A stretch of 64,000 bases of DNA. Source: Paenibacillus barcinonensis (GTDB lineage: Bacteria; Bacillota; Bacilli; Paenibacillales; Paenibacillaceae). The stretch spans positions 420,296-484,295 of the forward strand of contig NZ_QJSW01000002.1 in the NCBI RefSeq assembly GCF_003217495.1. The letters run 5' to 3'. Shown piece by piece: positions 57,229 to 64,000 of this stretch (positions are counted from its first letter, which is position 1; each line of letters begins with the position of its first letter). Position numbers and translations under genes: made by a program. The notes under the pieces were generated by a model. It was not told where the DNA came from and ran no database searches. It worked only from the letters and a program-made list of their open reading frames with translations.

Positions 57229-57945
57229 ATGGGAGATTTAACAAACGTACTGGAAAAACGCGGTAACACCAACTGTTTCTCGGAAGTCAATTTTAATCAT
57301 CTGCTCGTCACAATGAAAGATCGTACTTACCCGGAAGGAACACATCTGTACTGGGAAGGTGACGTCTCCGACAAGCTTTATTATATGAAACGGGGGCGTG
57401 CTCAGATTACCAAATCCACCGACGAAGGCAAGGAACTGATCATGTACATGTATCAGACTGGTGATATGATCGGGCAAGCCGACCCCTTCTTTGGCTCTAA
57501 ACACAGCTTTTCGGCGGAAGTGTTGGAGGATAGCGAGATTGGTGTGCTGGAGCACAAAGACCTGGAAATGCTGATCTGTCAGCATTGTGACTTTGCCATT
57601 GATTTTATGAAGTGGATGGGCATTCACCACCGTCTGACGCAAACCAAATTCCGTGATCTGATGTTGTATGGTAAACCAGGAGCCCTCTGCTCTACGCTGA
57701 TCCGGCTGTCGAATTCGTATGGGGAAGCCCATGGAGATCATGTGATTATTCATAAAAAAATTACACACACGGACCTGTCCAATATGATTGGCGCTACCCG
57801 TGAAAGTGTAAACCGCATGCTCAGCGATCTGCGTAAAAAGGACGCGCTCGAATATGACAATGGCATGATCGTCATTAAAGACTTGAAAATGCTACAGGGC
57901 ATCTGTCATTGCGAACTGTGTCCAAATGAAATTTGCCGCATCTGA
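57229..57945 (+). CDS. fnr: anaerobic regulator Fnr (Crp/Fnr family)
   Basis: 238 residues. cNMP-fold N-terminal domain (FSEVNFNHLLVTMKDRTYPEG in outline), helix-turn-helix THTDLSNMIGATRESVNRMLSDL in outline, and a C-terminal CELCPNEIC (CX2CX4C) preceded by CHC. The CX2CX4C spacing is that of the C-terminal 4Fe-4S ligands of Bacillus Fnr, unlike the N-terminal cluster of the E. coli protein. ATG 57229 has GGGGAG upstream. Divergent from adhE, with Fnr boxes in between and at pflB. Confidence 0.93.
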   Translation: MGDLTNVLEKRGNTNCFSEVNFNHLLVTMKDRTYPEGTHLYWEGDVSDKLYYMKRGRAQITKSTDEGKELIMYMYQTGDMIGQADPFFGSKHSFSAEVLEDSEIGVLEHKDLEMLICQHCDFAIDFMKWMGIHHRLTQTKFRDLMLYGKPGALCSTLIRLSNSYGEAHGDHVIIHKKITHTDLSNMIGATRESVNRMLSDLRKKDALEYDNGMIVIKDLKMLQGICHCELCPNEICRI

Positions 57946-58033
57946 TGCGAGAAATCCAGCATTCAAACAAGTCACTGCACCGTTCCGACAAACGGACTCA
58001 ACTTTTCAATGCTCAATTGCAGAAGTCAAAGGC

Positions 58034-58069
58034 AAAAGCCCAATTCGGTTAAAAACCGTTTGGGCTTTT
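58034..58069. terminator. bidirectional terminator between fnr and the lipoprotein gene
   Basis: AAAAGCCCAATTCGGTT (58034-58050) with AACCGTTTGGGCTTTT (58054-58069); A and T tracts on both sides. Confidence 0.88.
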
Positions 58070-58093
58070 CATGCTTCATTCCATATGCCAGCC

Positions 58094-58810
58094 TCAGGAG
58101 ACTTTGGCCAGTTCGAGCTTAACCGCGTCCCGCGGACTTAATTTCATATCCAGACCGTTCTCCATTAGCTCCTTATTGTTCACCATAATGACCCAGCGCT
58201 CATTCACACGGGGAATTACATTCTCGACGGCAACAACATATTTGTTATTTTCCGACATGCGCACAACGCCACTTGATTTTAATACGTCTCGAACCGTACA
58301 CTCCTGCACATAGATACCGGCATATTGCCGTTTCAGATTGGGCATGACACTTCCACCACTCACTTTGAGCAGGGTTGTCTGATATACAACACCGTCTCCT
58401 CCACTATCAGCAGCTTTGACATATATAGTGACTTCATCTTTGGCATGAAGCTCAATATCCCAATTTTCCTGTTTAATGTCCTTACCGTTCAGTTTTACTG
58501 CCCAGCTCAGAGAAGAATCCAGCGATACCTCACCAACGGATTGAATCCGTTTTCCATCTGCCGTAAAATCAACCAGCCCGCTGTTCAGCAGTGCTTTTTT
58601 GAGCGTCAAGCCTTCACTGAAATCACGTTTGATGGACTTGGTTGCATCGGGTAAAAATGTACTGCCATCAATCGCAACCGTAATCGTATTGGCTGAATCC
58701 TTGTCGGAAACAACCGGCTGCTCAGAAGGTTTCGGCTCTCGGGTACAGCTCGTTAGAACTGCGAGAATTAGCAAACATAGACCGATGTAAACGGGAATTG
58801 TCTTCATCAT
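58094..58810 (-). CDS. lipoprotein with two ligand-binding-like repeats
   Basis: 238 residues. Lipobox LAVLTSC after a hydrophobic signal; the rest is soluble and consists of two similar halves resembling DUF4430/copper-stalk-like modules (about 55-145 and 150-238; LKKALLNSGLVDF versus VRDVLKSSGVVRM, WAVKLNGKDI versus WVIMVNNKEL). Start ATG 58810 or 58807; the frame extends to 58915 without a site. Function unknown. Confidence 0.7.
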   Translation of the reverse strand: MMKTIPVYIGLCLLILAVLTSCTREPKPSEQPVVSDKDSANTITVAIDGSTFLPDATKSIKRDFSEGLTLKKALLNSGLVDFTADGKRIQSVGEVSLDSSLSWAVKLNGKDIKQENWDIELHAKDEVTIYVKAADSGGDGVVYQTTLLKVSGGSVMPNLKRQYAGIYVQECTVRDVLKSSGVVRMSENNKYVVAVENVIPRVNERWVIMVNNKELMENGLDMKLSPRDAVKLELAKVS

Positions 58811-58944
58811 GTAGGTAACACCACCCTGCGTAAAATCATTCACCCTGTTGTCCATAAGCTCTATTATGGCACATTCCTCAATAAAAAACAGTATCAATGC
58901 CGTTACTTTTGTCATGTCACCTTCTGCTGAAACAGAGAAATTAA

Positions 58945-58971
58945 AAAAGGCCCCTTGGAGCAGGGCCCTCT
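58945..58971 (-). terminator. terminator of the 243-residue unknown gene
   Basis: AGGCCCC/GGGCCCT GC-rich stem, minus-strand T6 exit. Confidence 0.78.
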
Positions 58972-59006
58972 ATATTAGCATTTGTCCAGCTCTTGGACTG
59001 GACTGA

Positions 59007-59738
59007 TTATTGTACAAAAGCTTGCATGTATGTCCGTCCTCCATCCCCATCCTTCAGATAAGGATTGAGTCCAAAGGCTTGTGTCTCTGATACAAAAACA
59101 CCCGTTAACAAACGACCCTCCAGCAGCTCCCCATCAACCTGCACACAACAGGAAGGGGCGTCCACGTATTCCTGATAAAGCGGAATATGTCCGTAGGGCT
59201 GATGAATTTTGAACAGCTTCCCCTGCTCATTAAACGGTCGATCCGAAAAATAGGTGGGCACGATATAACGTGCGATGACATCCAGCTCCTCTGCTGTATA
59301 GAATGGCTCGTCACCCAGCCATGGAGCCAACATTCGAATTTTTTCATATTGTGACCAGACTACAGCCTGAATAAACATCTCAATCTGGACCCGTTTACCA
59401 TTCGCTGCCTTCATATATAGCCGATCACTGAGAGGTTGTTGTTTCTCATGAAATACCGTTCCATCCGGTAGCCGTAGCTCACATCCGATACATTTCCAGC
59501 CGCCGGGTGCCTGAATCCACTTTTGCAGCACCGCCGGAGACGATCGCGGCCCAGCACGATGTATCCTATGTTCCTCGGCTTGAGCGGGGTTGTCTCGGTC
59601 CCCAGCTGAATCTGCGCTGCGTTTGAACAGTTCCGCCGTTTTCTGATAAATCAGATGAACCTGAATGGATGCGCTCTCAAGTTCCGCAATATCTTGTTTG
59701 CCGTAGCGTATTTCACGGGATAAGCTTTCTTCTCTCAT
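59007..59738 (-). CDS. hypothetical protein with CIGC motif
   Basis: 243 residues, soluble, no signal. Features: basic N-terminal third; KCIGCELRLPDGT near 85-97, in which a CxxC is followed by a possible beta structure; APSCCVQVDGELLEGRLLTG near 200; two more aromatic-rich stretches. Strong GGAGGCCACTTGTC before ATG. No family recognised. Confidence 0.65.
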   Translation of the reverse strand: MREESLSREIRYGKQDIAELESASIQVHLIYQKTAELFKRSADSAGDRDNPAQAEEHRIHRAGPRSSPAVLQKWIQAPGGWKCIGCELRLPDGTVFHEKQQPLSDRLYMKAANGKRVQIEMFIQAVVWSQYEKIRMLAPWLGDEPFYTAEELDVIARYIVPTYFSDRPFNEQGKLFKIHQPYGHIPLYQEYVDAPSCCVQVDGELLEGRLLTGVFVSETQAFGLNPYLKDGDGGRTYMQAFVQ

Positions 59739-59858
59739 GACAAGTGGCCTCCTTCGCTCCGGCCGCCTGCGGCCATTTTCTATAGATTATACTACATCTC
59801 ACGACAACATGTGCACAGGACTCAAGAAAAAGCACGCTCCGAAAAGCTCAAGAAGACA

Positions 59859-59893
59859 AAAAACTCCTGATTCCAGCGGAAATCAAGAGTTTT
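59859..59893 (-). terminator. terminator of the hxlR-type regulator
   Basis: AAAACTCCTGATTCC with GGAAATCAAGAGTTTT, T exit on the minus strand. Confidence 0.8.
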
Positions 59894-59925
59894 ATTGTTA
59901 TTACTTCAGGTCGCACAACTCGGGT

Positions 59926-60249
59926 TTACTCGACCCAATGCTCGGCCCAGTCTTGAATCTGATTCATTACAGGCTGCAACGCTTTGCCCTTCTCGGTCAG
60001 CTCATACTCAATCCGTACAGGCGTTTCCGGGTATACATGGCGTACCAGGATACCTTCGCTCTCCAGATCTTTCATCCGTTCAGATAACATCTTGTCACTC
60101 ATGGACGGAATCAGATTGGAGATGTCCTTGAACCGCTTTGAACCACTCATTAACGTTTGAATGATCAAACCGTTCCAGCGCTTGCCCAAAAAAGAGAACG
60201 CCGTTTCAAAACGCGGACACATCCGCAAATCTTGATCTTCCACTTTCAT
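59926..60249 (-). CDS. HxlR-family transcriptional regulator
   Basis: About 107 residues. Winged helix of the HxlR/YodB class: CPRFETAFSFLGKRWNGLIIQTLM in outline, KRFKDISNLIPSMSDKMLSERMKDLE, YELTEKGKALQPVM. The single Cys near the N-terminus (RMCPRF) is in the position used for thiol sensing in HypR/YodB proteins, an inference here. Start is uncertain: ATG 60249 has AAAGAGG very close, GTG 60243 has better spacing. Confidence 0.85.
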   Translation of the reverse strand: MKVEDQDLRMCPRFETAFSFLGKRWNGLIIQTLMSGSKRFKDISNLIPSMSDKMLSERMKDLESEGILVRHVYPETPVRIEYELTEKGKALQPVMNQIQDWAEHWVE

Positions 60250-60448
60250 CACCTCTTTAGAGATCACTCGGCTTACATTTTGTTAGTATATTTCATAATA
60301 ACATATTTAGGTTGTAAAGAAAACGCCTGCCTCAAAAAACTTCAAATTTTAGAAGCGAGACTTCGAACTAACATCTACAGTATACAACACGTAGCGTCAG
60401 GTAACCATGAAAAAATCGTTTAACAACCCTTATCATTATAATACCCAT

Positions 60449-60493
60449 AAAAGCCCTTCATCCACAGTCATGCAACTGGGAGAAGGGCTCTCG
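60449..60493 (-). terminator. terminator of the ThuA gene
   Basis: AGCCCTTC (60451-60458) with GAAGGGCT (60482-60489), T exit on the minus strand. Confidence 0.75.
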
Positions 60494-60544
60494 TTCCGGT
60501 TCAATCTTCTTATAGAAATCGTCCACTGCTCAAAATGCTGCGGC

Positions 60545-61273
60545 CTAGACCAGCACGCCACCGATTGGTCTTACAGGTTCGCTCTTGCCATATTGCGGCT
60601 TGAAGCTGCGAGCCGGGGAGGCCCACTTTACAGCGTTGCTGATCACTTTTAAAATCTCCGGATTGTAATAGGTCGGATATGTCTCATGACCTGGGCGGAA
60701 ATAAAAGATTTTACCTTCACCACGGCGGAACGTACACCCGCTTCGGAACACTTCTCCACCCTGAAAATTGCTGACAAATATCAGCTCATCCGGCACCGGA
60801 ATGTCGAAGAACTCACCATACATTTCTTCTTTTTCCAAAACAATCTTGCCCTCGATCCCTTCGGCAATGGGGTGGGACGGATTGACACACCATACGATCT
60901 CCTGCTCATCTGCTACACGCCACTTGAGATCACAGCTTGTTCCCATCAGCGCCTTGAATGGCTTGGAGAAATGCCCGGAATGCAACACAATCATGCCCAT
61001 ACCATTCAATACACGCTGTGTAACCTTCTGTACAATCTCATCGCTAACGCGATCATGTGCCATATGTCCCCACCATATCAGTACATCTGTAGAGTTCAGC
61101 ACTTCATCACTCAAGCCATGTTCGGGCTGATCCAGTGTAGCTGTACGAATCGCAAATCCGTCGCCGCCCAGACCTTCAGCCAATGCACGATGCAGCCCGT
61201 CCGGATAAACTTCCTTGACTTCATCATGGATTTTCTCATGGACAAACTCATTCCAAATGGTGACGTTAATCAT
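60545..61273 (-). CDS. ThuA-like protein
   Basis: 242 residues, class I glutamine amidotransferase-like fold of the ThuA family ([60 protein letters not shown]). In rhizobia ThuA helps oxidise trehalose and related disaccharides to 3-keto forms. Last gene of the three-gene sugar cluster, 24 bases from the epimerase. Confidence 0.85.
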   Translation of the reverse strand: MINVTIWNEFVHEKIHDEVKEVYPDGLHRALAEGLGGDGFAIRTATLDQPEHGLSDEVLNSTDVLIWWGHMAHDRVSDEIVQKVTQRVLNGMGMIVLHSGHFSKPFKALMGTSCDLKWRVADEQEIVWCVNPSHPIAEGIEGKIVLEKEEMYGEFFDIPVPDELIFVSNFQGGEVFRSGCTFRRGEGKIFYFRPGHETYPTYYNPEILKVISNAVKWASPARSFKPQYGKSEPVRPIGGVLV

Positions 61274-61297
61274 GTGTTATTTCCCCCTAGTGTAGCT

Positions 61298-62272
61298 CTA
61301 AACCCACCACATATCGCCCAGCGGCTCTTCGATCAACACCTGCTGGAGATTTTGTACGGCTTTAGAGAAACCTTCTTCGACCGACATCAGACCATCTTCA
61401 TGTTCAATGCTTACAACATAGTCATATCCAACCAGACGAAGCGCACTCATAATGTCCGCCCACGTTTTGTTGTCGTGTCCGTAACCAACGGAACGGAACT
61501 GCCAAGCGCGATCAAGCATGTTGGTATAGTCCTGCATATCCGTTACGCCATGTTTATTAACGTTCACCGGATCAATCGTTGTATCCTTGGCGTGGAAATG
61601 ATGGATTGCATTCTCACGACCCAAAATGTGAATTGCCTGCACCGGGTCAATGCCCTGCCACCACATATGACTCGGGTCAAGGTTGGCGCCGATGACTTCA
61701 CCAGCTGCTTCACGAAGTCTCAGCAGGGTTGCCGGTGTATGCACCGAGAAGCCACCATGCAGCTCCAAGCCTACTTTTACGTTACGATCCGCAGCAAATT
61801 TGCCCCACTCGGTCCAGTAAGGAATGACTTTGTTTTCCCACTGCCATTTCAGCACTTCCTGGAAATCGTTCGGCCAAGGTGCAACAGGCCAGTTCGGATA
61901 TTTCGCATCCTCATGGTCGCCAGGGCAGCCTGAGAATGTATTTACAACAGGCACCTCCAGCTTCTCAGCCAGTTCTACCGATTTTACAAAATCATCGTGA
62001 AAACCTTTTGCAATGTCCTTCTGTGGATGCAGCGGGTTACCATGGCAACTAAGTGCGCTGATGGTTAGACCGCGGGATTCCACCGCATTTTTGAAGTTTT
62101 TCAGAGCTTGCGGGTTGCCCAGCAATTCATCAGGCTTACAGTGAGCATTTCCCGGATGTCCACCTGTTCCGATCTCTACTGCTTTGAGTCCTTTTGAAGC
62201 TACAAAATCAAGTGCATCCTCTAATTTACGTCCACCGAATAGTACCAGAAATACGCCGAGTTTCAAGTGCAA
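61298..62272 (-). CDS. sugar phosphate isomerase/epimerase (TIM barrel)
   Basis: 324 residues, xylose-isomerase-like AP-endonuclease-2 family. ALSCHGNPLHPQKDIA, VGLELHGGFSVHTP, ANLDPSHMWWQGIDP, HFHAKDTTID and SIEHEDGLM supply the metal and substrate residues (Glu, Asp, His). Middle gene of the cluster; probably epimerises or isomerises a keto-sugar. Confidence 0.9.
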   Translation of the reverse strand: MHLKLGVFLVLFGGRKLEDALDFVASKGLKAVEIGTGGHPGNAHCKPDELLGNPQALKNFKNAVESRGLTISALSCHGNPLHPQKDIAKGFHDDFVKSVELAEKLEVPVVNTFSGCPGDHEDAKYPNWPVAPWPNDFQEVLKWQWENKVIPYWTEWGKFAADRNVKVGLELHGGFSVHTPATLLRLREAAGEVIGANLDPSHMWWQGIDPVQAIHILGRENAIHHFHAKDTTIDPVNVNKHGVTDMQDYTNMLDRAWQFRSVGYGHDNKTWADIMSALRLVGYDYVVSIEHEDGLMSVEEGFSKAVQNLQQVLIEEPLGDMWWV

Positions 62273-62377
62273 TTCCTCCCTGAATTTAGATAATATATCA
62301 TTTCTGTGTTTTGCTTGTTCCGTTCTCAGGCTTGTTTAATTATTGTGGAAAAACAAGCCTGATTCTATCCCGAAAAT

Positions 62378-63475
62378 TTAATGAGATTGTACGGTGTTAT
62401 TTTCGGAAGAGTCGGTTGTTACCACGCTGTCGTAGGTGCTCTCCAGATGAATGTGCTTGCCTTCAAGAGAAGACCGCTGGAAGGCATGCATGGCCTCAAG
62501 CACATGGTACGCCAGTTTGCCACTTGCCTTGTGCTCGCGTCCCGCCCGAATCGACTGTACCATTTCGGTTACGCCGATGCCGCGCTCGTTATGACCGCTT
62601 TCGAATGCCGGCTTCACCGTCTCCCAAACGTCTTGACCATAGCGGCGAAGCTTCACTTCGCCATTAAAGAAGTTAGGGTCAGGTACACTCAGCGTGCCTT
62701 CGGTACCGTAAATTTCGATACGCGGCAGATCCGAGGCTCCGCGAATATCAAAGCTCGTAATCATCGTCACGATGGCCCCATCGGCAAAATCAATGGTTCC
62801 TGCCAGGTGGGTCGGTGTTTCTACGCGAAGCGCCGTGCCTTCCTTCGGACCTGAACCGATTTTGCGATCCGCAATCTGAATGCCTGCTGATGCACTGATC
62901 CGGCGAATCGGACCTAGCAAAGTGATAAGGGCGGTCAAATAATACGGTCCCATATCAAACATTGGCCCGCCTCCTGCCACATAGAAAAATTCGGGGTCCG
63001 GATGCCATGCCTCAGGCCCTCCACCCATAAAGAAGGAGGTTGCAGCAATCGGCTTGCCTATCAGCCCTTCTTCAATGGCTTTACGAGCAGTTTGAATACC
63101 CGAGCCAAGAAACGTATCTGGCGCAGAGCCAACATAGAGTGCCTTTTCCTCGGCAAGCTCAATCACTTTACGTCCATCCTCCAGTGAAATGGCGAGTGGT
63201 TTCTCCGCATACACATGTTTGCCAGCTTCCAGTGCAGCAAGGTCTGTCATTGCATGACTGCCAGGAACCGTAAGGTTAAGCACAAGTTCAATCTCATTAT
63301 TTTGTAACAACTCATCTACATTGTAAACGTTTGCGATATTAAATTCATCTGCCCGCTCCTGAGCACGCTCACGAATCAGGTCAGCGACCGCCACAACCTC
63401 GATATATGGGTTTGTTTTGAGATTCTCCAGGTAGATGGCACTGATATTGCCACACCCGATGATGCCTGCTTTCAT
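62378..63475 (-). CDS. Gfo/Idh/MocA-family oxidoreductase
   Basis: 365 residues. N-terminal Rossmann fold (AGIIGCGNISAIYLENL), EKP motif in YAEKPLAISLEDG, and the C-terminal substrate domain (YVAGGGPMFDMGPYYLTALI). NAD(P)-dependent polyol/sugar dehydrogenase. First gene of the cluster, divergent from the AraC gene. Start ATG 63475 has GGAG at short spacing; GTG 63484 and ATG 63496 are alternatives. Confidence 0.92.
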   Translation of the reverse strand: MKAGIIGCGNISAIYLENLKTNPYIEVVAVADLIRERAQERADEFNIANVYNVDELLQNNEIELVLNLTVPGSHAMTDLAALEAGKHVYAEKPLAISLEDGRKVIELAEEKALYVGSAPDTFLGSGIQTARKAIEEGLIGKPIAATSFFMGGGPEAWHPDPEFFYVAGGGPMFDMGPYYLTALITLLGPIRRISASAGIQIADRKIGSGPKEGTALRVETPTHLAGTIDFADGAIVTMITSFDIRGASDLPRIEIYGTEGTLSVPDPNFFNGEVKLRRYGQDVWETVKPAFESGHNERGIGVTEMVQSIRAGREHKASGKLAYHVLEAMHAFQRSSLEGKHIHLESTYDSVVTTDSSENNTVQSH

Positions 63476-63679
63476 TTTCTCCACAACGATGTTCATCTCC
63501 TTACGCACATGTGAGAACGCATGTGCATCTGTTTGAAATGCTTGCTGGATCTGTGGATCATTATTGCTGCTTAAATCTATATCTATGGTATTATGTTTAC
63601 GCTTCAATTAAAATGAATAATATGATTGAAACATGAACTATCTGGTCATAATTTTTGCAATCACACAAGGAGTATATAT

Positions 63680-64000
63680 ATGCCAACAGACCTTTCTTGC
63701 CAAGTTCTTACAGCTGGCTTCTCATTTCATCGCAAGCCCTACAGCATGGTCCAGCTGGACGGAGTGAAAAATTATTTGATGCGTCTGCAAACAGATGGAC
63801 GCTGCCGCGCTCGTATTGATGGCTCCATGTCCATGGTGGACGCAGGAGACTTGCTTCTTTTTGACCCGGATGAGCCTTATGAGCTGAGAATAGATAATGA
63901 GTATAATCCGATGGGGGAACGATTGGTGGAGAGTGGGGACTATCATATTTTCTTCAACGGTTCCTGGGTGGATGAATGGTGGAAAAGACATAAACGGCCA
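63680..64000 (+). CDS. AraC-family transcriptional regulator, N-terminal part cut by window edge
   Basis: The first 107 residues, in frame to the end of the window. N-terminal cupin-like sensor: RIDGSMSMVDAGDLLLFDPDEPYEL in outline, followed by DYHIFFNGSWVDEWW, a segment typical of AraC regulators in Paenibacillus sugar clusters. The helix-turn-helix lies beyond the window. ACAAGGAG precedes ATG. Divergent from the sugar oxidoreductase, hence its likely regulator. Confidence 0.82.
   Translation, partial: MPTDLSCQVLTAGFSFHRKPYSMVQLDGVKNYLMRLQTDGRCRARIDGSMSMVDAGDLLLFDPDEPYELRIDNEYNPMGERLVESGDYHIFFNGSWVDEWWKRHKRP

Noticed and set aside
60686..61933. 415-codon plus-strand ORF opposite the ThuA and epimerase genes
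   Set aside because: Antisense shadow spanning two real genes; translation is His/Cys-rich and non-protein-like.

Overview
The window is a chromosomal segment of a spore-forming, low-to-mid GC Firmicute, most likely Paenibacillus. Evidence: complete sporulation loci (spo0A, spoIVB, spoIIIAA-AH, splB) in Bacillales order, together with genus-typical items such as proteins carrying copper-amine-oxidase-type stalk domains, a ThuA / TIM-barrel / Gfo-Idh-MocA sugar cluster beside an AraC-type regulator, and GC-richer intergenic repeats. No species call is possible from sequence reading alone. There are no tRNA or rRNA genes, no insertion sequence, no prophage and no CRISPR array.

Layout. 1-7 kb: the start of a branched-chain-type dihydrolipoyl dehydrogenase (cut by the window edge), a DUF2627 membrane protein, a tiny two-helix ion channel with an odd filter, a thymidine kinase with a changed P-loop, two small zinc-ribbon proteins, a YiiX-like papain-fold protein, a Fur-box-controlled ferredoxin-NADP reductase and a GGDEF protein. 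7-35 kb, almost all on the minus strand: the conserved Bacillales block spo0A, spoIVB, recN, argR, tlyA, dxs, ispA, xseB, xseA, folD, nusB, DUF2273, amaP, asp23, accC, accB, spoIIIAH to spoIIIAA, lysC, efp, pepQ, aroQ, yqhR, then plus-strand yqhQ and a small membrane protein. 35-50 kb: a patatin-like lipase with a terminator-like hairpin on its ribosome site, a GHL10 glycoside hydrolase, mntR, splB, a CcdA-type thiol transporter, the zinc uptake operon znuA-znuC-znuB behind a Zur box, metG behind a T-box leader, zur-yidD, and a large cell-surface stalk protein. 50-58 kb: an anaerobic fermentation module (pflA, pflB, adhE, fnr) tied together by Fnr boxes. 58-64 kb: a lipoprotein, an unknown protein, an HxlR regulator and the sugar cluster, with a truncated AraC regulator at the right edge.

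How it works together. Metal control is well represented: Fur box on the flavin reductase, MntR, and Zur with its ZnuACB target about 3 kb away. The oxygen switch is legible: Fnr with a C-terminal CX2CX4C cluster site, and perfect Fnr palindromes centred at the same distance from a -10 element at both pflB and adhE (inferred -41.5, class II activation), plus a Rex-like site in the pflB leader.

Most of the window is ordinary core genome. The least explained structure is the 53.3-54.1 kb gap between adhE and pflB: about 4.5 tandem copies of a 109-bp unit, each with a perfect 10-bp bidirectional terminator-like hairpin, next to two more large perfect inverted repeats. Other points worth a second look are the patatin hairpin, the structured asp23 leader, the TVGHPD channel filter and the GPMFSEKS P-loop of the thymidine kinase.
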